From Gammaproteobacteria bacterium (GTDB lineage: Bacteria; Pseudomonadota; Gammaproteobacteria; SZUA-21), in contig QIKQ01000364.1 of NCBI GenBank assembly GCA_003233075.1, positions 1 through 15,157 of the forward strand: a stretch of DNA of 15,157 bases, written 5' to 3'. The position numbers were made by a program, and so were the translations under genes. Positions 5,988 to 13,793 of this stretch are shown piece after piece. Below the pieces are notes generated by a model, which saw only the letters and a program-made list of their open reading frames with translations, was not told the origin of the DNA and did not search any database. The stretch's first letter is position 1. Every line of letters starts with the position of its first letter.

Positions 5988-7067
5988 GTGCATATTGTAT
6001 GTGCCATGTTTGGACGTGGACTAGGCGGATTAGAGCAATCCTTTTTAGATTTTTGCGAAGCACTCCTATCCAGAGGCAAACAAATCACCACGTTAGTCCA
6101 TCCACAAGCACAAACCAGACAAGAACTCGAAATAATTGCACAAGAATATGATCGAAATGACAATGTATCAAACGCAGCACTAACGATTATACCGATCAGC
6201 AATTTCGGCCAATGGGATTTTATCGCCAAATCTAAAATAAGAAAAACGCTGATTAAAACCAAACCAGATATTATTATTGTTTTCGGAAATAGAGCCATAT
6301 CTCTTACAAAAAAACCTGCCCTGGACATCGCTCCAATTTGTGCCGTGACACCAAATTACAGTGTCAGCAGATTAATTGGTTTAGAAGGAATTTTTTATAC
6401 TACCGGCGATTTGCGTGACCATATTGCTTCTTTTGGACAAGAAACTGCGAGCTTTTTTCACATCCCAAATATGATTAAAGTCCCTAATGGACACTCCTAT
6501 GAAAACAAACCCTATCGCACTCCTCCTATCATTGGAACGATGGGGCGATTTGTTAAGAAAAAAGGTTTTGCTGAATTTATTCAAAGCTTGGCTGAACTAG
6601 ATAAAATGAATATTGATTTTCATGCTGTGATAGGCGGCTCAGGTGTAGAAGAACAGGACCTCAAAAACCGTGTTCAAGAATTAAAGCTAAATAATAAAAT
6701 CACTTTTGCAGGTTGGATAGAAAATAAGAAGGACTTTTTTGAGTCCATTGATATCTTTTGTCTACCATCAAACATTGAACCCTTCGGGATAATATTATTA
6801 GAGGCCTTTATGTTTTGTAAACCCGTTGTCACTACTGACTCCGAAGGTCCAAGCCAGATTGCATTACATGCTAGTGATGCCTTAATCGTTCCCAAAGGCG
6901 ACTCAATAGCAATTGCCACTGCCTTAAAGTCAGTCATTCAAGACAAAACTCTCTCAGCTAAAATTTCAAAAAATGCGTATGATAAAATACTAAAACAATA
7001 CGATACAAAAGTCGTCAGTGAAATGATTGTCAAAGCATTAGAACAGGTTATCAAACAATACAAATAG
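5988..7067 (+). CDS. GT-B glycosyltransferase, family 4-like
   Basis: With the GTG start the protein has 359 residues and opens MHIVCAMFGRGLGGLEQSFLDF, the usual glycine-rich start of a GT-B N-terminal domain that binds the acceptor. The C-terminal nucleotide-sugar domain is typical of family GT4: IIGTMGRFVKKKGFAEFI, then VIGGSG, then ITFAGWIENK, then the EX7E motif EPFGIILLE (Glu264 and Glu272). It should be a cytoplasmic or membrane-peripheral retaining transferase. Donor and acceptor cannot be read from the sequence; a lipopolysaccharide-core or other envelope glycan role is inference, helped by amgK/murU and lptD nearby. It is a single gene with repeats on both sides (5816-5974 and 7097-7473) and converges with murU. 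A start at TTG 5976 would add only four residues. Confidence 0.88.
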   Translation: MHIVCAMFGRGLGGLEQSFLDFCEALLSRGKQITTLVHPQAQTRQELEIIAQEYDRNDNVSNAALTIIPISNFGQWDFIAKSKIRKTLIKTKPDIIIVFGNRAISLTKKPALDIAPICAVTPNYSVSRLIGLEGIFYTTGDLRDHIASFGQETASFFHIPNMIKVPNGHSYENKPYRTPPIIGTMGRFVKKKGFAEFIQSLAELDKMNIDFHAVIGGSGVEEQDLKNRVQELKLNNKITFAGWIENKKDFFESIDIFCLPSNIEPFGIILLEAFMFCKPVVTTDSEGPSQIALHASDALIVPKGDSIAIATALKSVIQDKTLSAKISKNAYDKILKQYDTKVVSEMIVKALEQVIKQYK

Positions 7068-7096
7068 CACTTCGCCTTCAAAATCGATATCCGTAA

Positions 7097-7473
7097 AGAC
7101 AAGGCATGCCTCACTGCTGTCCCACAGTTTGTGATAATGTATCATTTAACTCTAATTTTAATGATTAAATCGATTGATTGGTGATTTGGGACATGAAGCT
7201 AGCACGAAGCATATACGCGTTAAAAAATAGACGAATGAGAAAAAATATTTAATATACGACGAGAAAAATTTCAAAGAAATTGGTCGTTGCGAGGGGTGAT
7301 CACCGATCACACCGAAGCAATCTCTCTAATTCAGTGACTTAGATTAGGAGATTGCGTCATCTGCTGACGCAATCTCGCAACGACGGGGAAGGTTGAATGC
7401 GACCTGATCGCTCGATAACTGCTACACATCGAAACAAAATTTTTGTGGGACAACAGTGAGGCATGCCTTGTCT
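7097..7473. mobile_element. MITE-like element with 30-bp terminal inverted repeats
   Basis: The left arm at 7097-7126 and the right arm at 7444-7473 are reverse complements at 29 of 30 positions. The core is GACAAGGCATGCCTCACTG on the left and CAGTGAGGCATGCCTTGTC on the right. The 377-bp element carries no open reading frame of note, fills most of the gap between two convergent genes, and holds another palindromic repeat inside (7283-7384). No transposase is present, so it would need one encoded elsewhere. A flanking target duplication is not evident: AAA precedes it and CAA follows. Confidence 0.7.
7283..7384. repeat. GCAATCTC-type palindromic repeat nested in the MITE-like element
   Basis: The outer arms GTCGTTGCGAG (7283-7293) and CTCGCAACGAC (7374-7384) are perfect reverse complements. 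Inside, GAGATTGCGTCA (7348-7359) and TGACGCAATCTC (7365-7376) form a perfect 12-bp stem with a 5-base loop. GCAATCTC at 7317-7324 can pair alternatively with 7348-7355. The same parts occur, degraded, at 396-494. Confidence 0.75.
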
Positions 7474-7505
7474 CAACAGACTAAATAATTGTCGCCAGTA
7501 ATAAA

Positions 7506-8174
7506 CTAAACTTCGCTAGCCAATTGATCATCGAGTGCCACCAACCTCTCTGGCGTACCTATATCATACCAACGCCCTGAAAACAATTCACCGCTGGCTT
7601 TCCCTTTATTCATCGCATCAATTAACAGTGGCGCTAAGGGAAACTTACCTGGAGTGCAGCCTTCAAATAAATCAGGATGATAAATTCCTATGCCACTAAA
7701 AGTATTAGCCCCCTCTCCTTTGGTATTCACCACCTTATTATCAATTAAAGTAAAATCGCCATTGGGATGCTGCTCCGGATTTGGCACTAAAACTAAATGG
7801 ACCAATTCAATCGGCTTTAAAATTATTTCGTCGAAAACATAATCCGTCCAGACATCGCCATTTACAACTAAAAAAGGCTCATTTCCAAGTAGCGGCAATG
7901 CATTAAAAATTCCGCCGGCGGTTTCTAAGGCCTGCCCTTCATTGGAGTATTGAATTGACACGCCATATTTGTCGCCACAACCAATGGTGGTTTCAATTTG
8001 ATCTCCTAGGTACGCGAGATTAATAACAATGTCGCGTATGCCCGCATTTGCTAACGCCTTTATATGATACTCAAGAAGGTGTTGACCATTTACTTTGAGC
8101 AAGGGTTTCGGAGTATTGTCGGTCAATGGTCGCATTCGATTACCGCGACCTGCAGCTAGTATCATTGCACGCAT
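7506..8174 (-). CDS. murU: N-acetylmuramate alpha-1-phosphate uridylyltransferase MurU
   Basis: MurU makes UDP-MurNAc from UTP and MurNAc-1-phosphate, letting recycled cell-wall sugar bypass MurA/MurB and the fosfomycin-sensitive step. The 222-aa protein is a nucleotidyltransferase with the signature MILAAGRGNRMRPLT (residues 4-18), Lys23 in TPKPLL, ETAGGI (84-89), and the metal-binding aspartate Asp107 in VVNGDVW. Length and the absence of a C-terminal beta-helix fit MurU, not the larger GlmU/RmlA-type enzymes. It lies 17 bases downstream of amgK in the same operon, which settles the assignment over a generic mannose-1-phosphate guanylyltransferase label. Confidence 0.92.
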   Translation of the reverse strand: MRAMILAAGRGNRMRPLTDNTPKPLLKVNGQHLLEYHIKALANAGIRDIVINLAYLGDQIETTIGCGDKYGVSIQYSNEGQALETAGGIFNALPLLGNEPFLVVNGDVWTDYVFDEIILKPIELVHLVLVPNPEQHPNGDFTLIDNKVVNTKGEGANTFSGIGIYHPDLFEGCTPGKFPLAPLLIDAMNKGKASGELFSGRWYDIGTPERLVALDDQLASEV

Positions 8175-8191
8175 ATTAAGTACCTTTATTT

Positions 8192-9160
8192 TTATTCCAC
8201 TTTATCTAATAAAATAGAAATAGGTTCTAATTCAGGATAAGTTTTACTAGCCTGCTTAACGTAATTGAGTGTTCTTGGTATATCTTTCAAATAATCTGGC
8301 TTGTTATCACGGTAATTTAACCGAGCAAAAATTCCAGATGCTTTTAAATGCCGCTGTATGCCCATTAAGTCAAACCAACGAATAAACTGCTGCTCACTCA
8401 CATCTTTTAAAATGCCTGATTGCAGGCACCGATTATGATAAGCTATGACCCATTGCCGAACTAAATCTATAGGCCACTGCACATAACAATCTCTAAGCAA
8501 AGAAACTAAATCATAAGTCACTGGACCTATGACTGCATCCTGGAAATCTAAAATACCTGGATTATTCTCTTCGGTAATCAGTAAGTTTCTTGAGTGATAA
8601 TCACGATGAACAATAACCTTATCTTGCTCTAGAGCTGATTGAGCTAAAAATTCAAAACAGCTGTCAATTTCTTTATTTAACTTATCATCCAATTCATAAT
8701 TAATATGCTTGCCCAGATACCATTCGCGAAATATTTCCATCTCACGCATTAATAAAGCGCGATCGTAATGCGGCAAATCAAAGTCAATGCCTTGTGTTTG
8801 CAACACAACGAGAGAACTTAATGCATCTCCGTACAAACGTTCTACCGTATCGGCATTTAGCTCGTATAAATATTCTCGATTACCTAAATCAGATATTAGC
8901 AAAAAGCCTTTGTCTAAATCACTGGCGCTTATAATTGGCACGTTTAAACCAAAACTAGCCATTTGATTCGCGATCGTAATAAATTTCTCCGAATTTTCCT
9001 GCTCTGGTGGTGCATCCATTACTATTTGCGACCGACCATCATATTGAATTCTAAAATAGCGCCTAAAGCTCGCATCTGAAGATGCCGGTGCAAAAGAATA
9101 ATCATCCTGTTTAATTATAGGCTTAAGCCACAGGTGAATTTGTTCAATTCGATCAGACAA
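8192..9160 (-). CDS. amgK: N-acetylmuramate/N-acetylglucosamine anomeric kinase AmgK
   Basis: AmgK phosphorylates MurNAc (and GlcNAc) at C1 with ATP, supplying MurU in the peptidoglycan recycling route described in Pseudomonas. The 322-aa protein has an aminoglycoside-phosphotransferase kinase fold: the substrate-side segment SSDASFRRYFRI (27-38), IVMDAPPEQEN (46-56) typical of this kinase group, the catalytic loop VHRDYHSRN (184-192, Asp187 and Asn192), and the metal-binding LDFQDAVIGP (204-213, Asp205). Generic annotation would call it an APH-family phosphotransferase, but the adjacent murU supports AmgK and not antibiotic resistance. It is the first gene of the pair, and a REP-like palindrome separates it from the RND pump gene upstream. 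Confidence 0.92.
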   Translation of the reverse strand: MSDRIEQIHLWLKPIIKQDDYSFAPASSDASFRRYFRIQYDGRSQIVMDAPPEQENSEKFITIANQMASFGLNVPIISASDLDKGFLLISDLGNREYLYELNADTVERLYGDALSSLVVLQTQGIDFDLPHYDRALLMREMEIFREWYLGKHINYELDDKLNKEIDSCFEFLAQSALEQDKVIVHRDYHSRNLLITEENNPGILDFQDAVIGPVTYDLVSLLRDCYVQWPIDLVRQWVIAYHNRCLQSGILKDVSEQQFIRWFDLMGIQRHLKASGIFARLNYRDNKPDYLKDIPRTLNYVKQASKTYPELEPISILLDKVE

Positions 9161-9180
9161 TGTTATCTCCTAAATAAACT

Positions 9181-9202
9181 ACCCGGCCGCAAGCTGCGGG
9201 GT
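9181..9202. repeat. REP-like GCAAGC palindrome between pump and amgK
   Basis: The arms ACCCGGCCGC (9181-9190) and GCTGCGGGGT (9193-9202) pair at 8 of 10 positions around AA. The right half plus GTAAGCT matches positions 39-53 near ybeD. It sits in the 56-bp gap between the RND pump stop and amgK start and may limit read-through or stabilise mRNA ends. Confidence 0.65.
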
Positions 9203-9216
9203 AAGCTAAACAAATC

Positions 9217-12200
9217 TTAACTTGGTCTCGAAGCTCGCTTCCTCAGTTTTCCAAGAGCCCCTAATGTAGATGTTCTAATATCATCTACCACTAAATAAAA
9301 GCAAGGTACGACTATTAATATAAGAATCGTCGCTAATAATAGACCAAAACCCAAGCTTACCGCCATCGGTGCAAGCAAAGCTGTTTGTCCTGTGGCAAAA
9401 AAGATTAACGGTGACACTCCTAAAAAAGTAGTAATGCTTGTTAATAATATGGGCCGAATTCGCACTTTGCCTGCCGTTAATATAGCCTGCATACGATCGA
9501 TGCCCTTATCACGTTGCTTCTTAATAAAATCAACCAAAATAAGCGAATCATTAACCACAATACCAGATAATGCAATAAAGCCAATTAAGGATAGAAATTG
9601 TAGATTATAGCCGAATATAACATGGCCGATAACTACCCCAATTATGCCAAAGGGTATAGCAAACATGACAACTAAAGGTTCGAATAACGATTTAAATAAG
9701 GCACATAATATAAAATAGATAATAATCAATGCCAAAAACATCGCCCTACCCATGCCTGCAAAGGATTCTTGCGTTTGCTTTTTTTCGCCATAATAACTTA
9801 ATTTATATTCCGGGTTTGCCTCAAGTTGTTTTTTGAATTTTTGATCTATTAGCTTCGTTATTTCAGCGGAAGTAATTATTTTGCTATTGAGCTCAGCCGA
9901 AACGCGAATCATCCGATTTAAGTTATAGCGTCTAATCGTGCTCATTCCACGGCCTTCTTCAAGAGATGCAACGTCTCCTAAATAAACTGTCTTGCCACTC
10001 GCGAGTGTTAATTTAAGATTTCTCAAATCACTATTTTTTCTTATTCGATCATTGAAAATTAATCTGACGGGAATGCGCTTGTTGTCGCGGTTAACATACA
10101 CAACTTCTAAGCCAAGAAAGCCAGTTCTGACTATATCACTGATTTGTTGCTGCGTTAAACCTAACTCCTTGCCTCTTGAATTAATACTATATTGGAGCTC
10201 ACGCTTACCAGGATCAATGTCGTGGCGTATATCATAAACTCCTTTTTGACTTTTTAAATAGGCTACTAATTCTTTAGCGTATTCTTTTAATTTTGTTGTA
10301 TCTGGACCAGTAAAACCTGCAATCAAGTCGCGCCCAGCAGGACCACCTGAAAGTCTAATAATATTCATACGTTCAATGCCACGCATGCCCCTCAAGGCTT
10401 GACGAACATTATTTTCTATTTCCTGACTACTGCGTTTTCGCTTCCCCTTATCTGAAAAATTAAAAGTAACTAGGGGTGAAACAATATTCTCTATAAAACC
10501 TTGTGGCTCTCTCTTTTTCAGGTCCACCATGACTTGAATGTATTGGCTGCCCACTTGATAACGATTGAGGTCGATCATGCTAAAGCCAATATTAGTCAGC
10601 ATTGTTTTTAGCTCATCTTTTTTTACTACACTACTAATTCTTTTTTCAACTTGCTTAGCTATTTTTTCCGAATCTAATAAACTGTTTGTATTTGCAGTTT
10701 CCACGTTTACAAAAAACTGGCCAATATTAATTTCTGACATAAAAACGACCGGAATGCGAGTCTTAGCATAGGCAAATGTAACCACTAGGATACCAACAGT
10801 GAGTGCTACAACAATGTATCGATTGACAATGGACCACTCTAGCGCATTGATATATTTTCCTAACCACTTTCCCCAATTAACCACCTGTTTCTTTTTGTTT
10901 TTTGCTTTAACTTTTAGAATTTCCGCCGCGTGAGATGGCAATACACCGAATGCTTCTATTAGCGAACCCAATAAAGTCGCCGTGACGACGATAGGAATGG
11001 CTTTTATAAATTCACCCATATGCCCCGTAATCGCGAACATTGGTAAAAAAGCAGCTATCGTAGTTGCTGTCGAGGCAAGCACCGGCCAAAAAACTTCACG
11101 CGAACCCTTTATCGCAGCCTCATGCGCTGGCAAGCCTTGCTCTAAATAACGATAAATATTTTCATTTACAATAATCGCATCATCAACAATCATGCCCAAT
11201 GCGATTAAAAATGCAAATAGAGTAATCATGTTAATGGTGAGTCCAAAATAAAATAAACAAATTACGCCTACTAAAAATGAAACAGGAATGCCCATTGCAG
11301 TAATAAGAGCAATACGGAAATTAAGGAAAACGTAAAGAGAAATTAGCAATAATATCAGACCAACAATGCCTGACGACTTAACGGTATTAAGGCGAGTTTC
11401 CACGTAGACAGATGAATCGGCAAAGGTTTCCGCTTTGACAGAACTCGGCAATTCAGATTTTAATTTTTTTACGAGGGCCTTAATTTGCTTCGCTACTTCT
11501 ATAGTTGACGCTCTCGATGTTTTTGAGATCGTCAAATTAATAGATCGGTTTCCATTAAAACGACCTAAAGTCTTAGGCTCTTCTAATCGATATTTAATTT
11601 CCGCTAGGTCGGCTAAAGTGAGCTGTCCACCATCAAGTGTATGCTTTAAAACTATCTTTTTAATATGTCCGGCATCGGGTCGTTGGCCCCTTCCTCTTAG
11701 TAAAATATCACCTTCTTTCGCTTTCACCGAACCACCCGGCAAGTCTTTTAAATTTTCCCGCAAAGCTTGTGCTATTTGACTTAAGGAAATTTTATGTGCT
11801 GCCAATACCTCGGGGTTAACGACTACCCATAACTCCCAATCTTGATTGCCTGCAATATCAACACTAGCAACGCCTTTCACTTCCTTGCCCTGTTTAATTC
11901 GAATCTTTACTTGATTAGCGATCTCAGCCAAATAGGCGTCACTGACATTGCCATAAATTGCAATACTAATAACTGGAAAACGAGCAACAATGCGACTAAG
12001 TTCTGGCTTTTCGGCTTCGCTAGGCAATCTTTTTACTTGGTCTAATTCAGATCTAGCGATGCGCATAAAATCATCGACATTAGTGCCTGATTTTAATTTT
12101 ATAAAAACATTTGATCTACTTTCTCCACTGGTCGAAAAAATATAATCAATGTCCGCTAATTCTTCAAATTGCTCTTCAATAGGTAAGGTAATTTGTTGTT

Positions 12201-12378
12201 CCACATCTTCCGGAGGAGCGCCATCGTATTGAGTTGTTATACTCACCATATCAATCTCAATCGAAGGAAACATTTCCTGTGGCATTTGATTCCAAGACAT
12301 TATTCCGGCGAATACAACCAGAACCAATAGGAGATTGGTAATAAGCGGATTGTGAATAGAAAATCGAATTAGAAACAA
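9217..12378 (-). CDS. RND-family efflux pump, inner-membrane permease (AcrB-like)
   Basis: This 1053-aa protein is a full-length resistance-nodulation-division transporter, which exports substrates using the proton gradient with a periplasmic adaptor and an outer-membrane channel. An N-terminal membrane helix (about 11-29) precedes a large periplasmic loop. Helices follow at about 337-355, 360-380, 385-405, 435-455 and 460-480, then a cytoplasmic linker and a second half of the same design (helices near 520-540 and 880-1030). The proton-relay aspartates are present in GMIVDDAIIVNEN (Asp399, Asp400). The place of AcrB Lys940 appears to be Asn943 in SGIVVNDSLILVD, a variant I associate with RND branches outside the AcrB core group. 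Substrate cannot be deduced. Its adaptor gene is 107 bp upstream; no TolC-type gene is in the window. Confidence 0.93.
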   Translation of the reverse strand: MFLIRFSIHNPLITNLLLVLVVFAGIMSWNQMPQEMFPSIEIDMVSITTQYDGAPPEDVEQQITLPIEEQFEELADIDYIFSTSGESRSNVFIKLKSGTNVDDFMRIARSELDQVKRLPSEAEKPELSRIVARFPVISIAIYGNVSDAYLAEIANQVKIRIKQGKEVKGVASVDIAGNQDWELWVVVNPEVLAAHKISLSQIAQALRENLKDLPGGSVKAKEGDILLRGRGQRPDAGHIKKIVLKHTLDGGQLTLADLAEIKYRLEEPKTLGRFNGNRSINLTISKTSRASTIEVAKQIKALVKKLKSELPSSVKAETFADSSVYVETRLNTVKSSGIVGLILLLISLYVFLNFRIALITAMGIPVSFLVGVICLFYFGLTINMITLFAFLIALGMIVDDAIIVNENIYRYLEQGLPAHEAAIKGSREVFWPVLASTATTIAAFLPMFAITGHMGEFIKAIPIVVTATLLGSLIEAFGVLPSHAAEILKVKAKNKKKQVVNWGKWLGKYINALEWSIVNRYIVVALTVGILVVTFAYAKTRIPVVFMSEINIGQFFVNVETANTNSLLDSEKIAKQVEKRISSVVKKDELKTMLTNIGFSMIDLNRYQVGSQYIQVMVDLKKREPQGFIENIVSPLVTFNFSDKGKRKRSSQEIENNVRQALRGMRGIERMNIIRLSGGPAGRDLIAGFTGPDTTKLKEYAKELVAYLKSQKGVYDIRHDIDPGKRELQYSINSRGKELGLTQQQISDIVRTGFLGLEVVYVNRDNKRIPVRLIFNDRIRKNSDLRNLKLTLASGKTVYLGDVASLEEGRGMSTIRRYNLNRMIRVSAELNSKIITSAEITKLIDQKFKKQLEANPEYKLSYYGEKKQTQESFAGMGRAMFLALIIIYFILCALFKSLFEPLVVMFAIPFGIIGVVIGHVIFGYNLQFLSLIGFIALSGIVVNDSLILVDFIKKQRDKGIDRMQAILTAGKVRIRPILLTSITTFLGVSPLIFFATGQTALLAPMAVSLGFGLLLATILILIVVPCFYLVVDDIRTSTLGALGKLRKRASRPS

Positions 12379-12402
12379 ATTACAACTCTTTGAATGACAT
12401 TT

Positions 12403-12420
12403 TCCTAAATAAATTTAGGA
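12403..12420. repeat. 18-bp perfect palindrome between adaptor and pump genes
   Basis: TCCTAAAT (12403-12410) and ATTTAGGA (12413-12420) are perfect reverse complements around AA. A T-rich run follows on the plus strand (12421-12429), but the genes here are transcribed from the minus strand, where no U-run follows. It could be an operator or a minor processing/attenuation hairpin within the operon. Confidence 0.3.
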
Positions 12421-12485
12421 TTTTTATTTATGAAATTAACTTAAATTTAATTAAAAGAAATTAAAACTAAGGTGCTCCCTTATTA

Positions 12486-13697
12486 TTAATGTTTACTAAT
12501 TTCTTTATTGGACTTCTTTTTTTTAATGCTGACTTTTTGCTCTGACTTAATTGTCGATAGATCACCGCGCACAATTAAATCACCATCAGAAAGGCCACCG
12601 CTAACAACAATAAATTCGCCTACTCGCTGACCTAAATGTATCGCTTGGCGCTTAACCATTTGGTCATCATCGACTAACATAACGTACGCTGCACCGCGTT
12701 TTCTAAAAATACTGTTAATAGGAACGGCAATTACGTGATCGAGAGGCCTGAGCTGCAAATTAACATTTGCTAACATGCCGGCTACTGCCGATCCCTTAGG
12801 CAGTTTAATTCTCAGTGCATGAGTAAAAGTAGATGAGTCTGGGTCTGCTTGTAATGCAATAATGCTGCCTTGAACTTTTTTCTGATTAATCAACACTTCG
12901 ACTTTCATACCTAATGCCAATGACATCGCGACCTGATTACGAACTTGCAGGTAGAGCTCAACTTCATCGCTGGACACTAATTCAACAATGCTATTGTTTG
13001 TTGAGACTAGATCACCCTTCTGTGCTGTGACTAAATTAACAACACCTGCAAACGGTGCCCTAAGCTCAGTACGCTTTAAATTTCGCATCGCTCTTTCTAA
13101 AGCTGCTTTTTTTAATACTATTCGAGCAGAAGCTGTCTCAACACTAAAATTTAAACGAGCCTCCTCAGCTCTAAGTTGATATAAACGCTGCCTGACTTCA
13201 CCTAACCGAGACTGAGACACTAATGCGCCTTTACCTAGCCTATTCAATCGCTTAACCTCTTTAACTTGTAAAGCAGTATTGTCTTTTGCTAAGGCGAGTA
13301 GTTTTTTATCACGTTGGATACTCGCACTTTCTAGTGTATGCTGTGCCTTAGCTTCGGCTACAGCGTTTTCAAAATCGCCGCTGTCGAGGGTCATTAGTAT
13401 GCTGGAATATTTTACTGTTTGGCCTGGTTCTATGAAACGTTGTAATATTCTTCCAGAGACCTCAAAACGTAATTTCGCTTTTTGAGCAGGTCGAATTCTA
13501 CCGACAAGCTGTACTTTTGGTATTAAATTGTGATATCGGACCTTATATACATCAACTTTTACTGGCTTAGGTATTCGAGACTGAACAACTGGCTCTGGTC
13601 CGGTTACAAGCAATAAAATAGTTAAAACGACACTAATTGCGATAATAATAACAACCGCACGTAATATATAAGTTTTTGTTTTTGGTAAATAATTCAT
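12486..13697 (-). CDS. RND efflux periplasmic adaptor (membrane fusion protein)
   Basis: This 403-aa protein is the periplasmic adaptor of the adjacent pump. It has one N-terminal membrane anchor (about 11-31), then PKPVKVDVYKV leading into a beta-barrel strand. The first half-lipoyl segment is about 68-106 (VGRIRPAQKAKLRFEVSGRI... VKYSSILMTLD). A helical hairpin rich in Ala, Leu, Arg and Lys spans about 107-208. The second lipoyl half is LRAPFAGVVNLVTAQKGDLV (212-231), followed by beta-barrel and membrane-proximal domains (about 240-380) and a lysine-rich tail (KSEQKVSIKKKKSNKE). No lipobox cysteine is present near the N-terminus, so it is anchored by the helix and not by lipid. It is the first gene of the pump operon and divergent from lptD across 96 bp. 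Confidence 0.92.
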   Translation of the reverse strand: MNYLPKTKTYILRAVVIIIAISVVLTILLLVTGPEPVVQSRIPKPVKVDVYKVRYHNLIPKVQLVGRIRPAQKAKLRFEVSGRILQRFIEPGQTVKYSSILMTLDSGDFENAVAEAKAQHTLESASIQRDKKLLALAKDNTALQVKEVKRLNRLGKGALVSQSRLGEVRQRLYQLRAEEARLNFSVETASARIVLKKAALERAMRNLKRTELRAPFAGVVNLVTAQKGDLVSTNNSIVELVSSDEVELYLQVRNQVAMSLALGMKVEVLINQKKVQGSIIALQADPDSSTFTHALRIKLPKGSAVAGMLANVNLQLRPLDHVIAVPINSIFRKRGAAYVMLVDDDQMVKRQAIHLGQRVGEFIVVSGGLSDGDLIVRGDLSTIKSEQKVSIKKKKSNKEISKH

Positions 13698-13793
13698 AAA
13701 TTTAAGTCTATAGGGATTTTGGGTAATAAGAAGCTAATTCTTCTAAATTTGCACCCACAAAATAATTAAACAAACATATATTAAAGAGTAATA
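13698..13793. promoter_or_regulatory. Divergent promoter region, adaptor gene and lptD
   Basis: This 96-bp AT-rich gap must hold the start signals for both lptD and the efflux operon. A short dyad AGAAG-CTAATT-CTTCT lies at 13729-13744 near the middle and could be an operator. No consensus promoter hexamer pair is convincing. A weak AAGAG ribosome site precedes the lptD ATG. Confidence 0.35.

Noticed and set aside
5737..6063. Minus-strand open frame of 108 codons across the palindromic gap
   Set aside because: It runs through repeats and into the start of the glycosyltransferase on the other strand, has no ribosome site and resembles no family I know.
5936..6328. Minus-strand open frame of 130 codons
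   Set aside because: It is a shadow opposite the glycosyltransferase N-terminal domain, whose own frame has clear family motifs.
8192..9160. Aminoglycoside resistance phosphotransferase
   Set aside because: The kinase fold is shared, but the adjacent murU and the DAPPEQEN segment fit AmgK of cell-wall recycling.
11435..11779. Plus-strand open frame of 114 codons
   Set aside because: It lies antisense within the RND pump gene, which is intact and unmistakable across this stretch.
12403..12429. Palindrome plus T-run as a rho-independent terminator
   Set aside because: The T-run follows only on the plus strand, where no gene ends; the stem is also AT-rich and weak.
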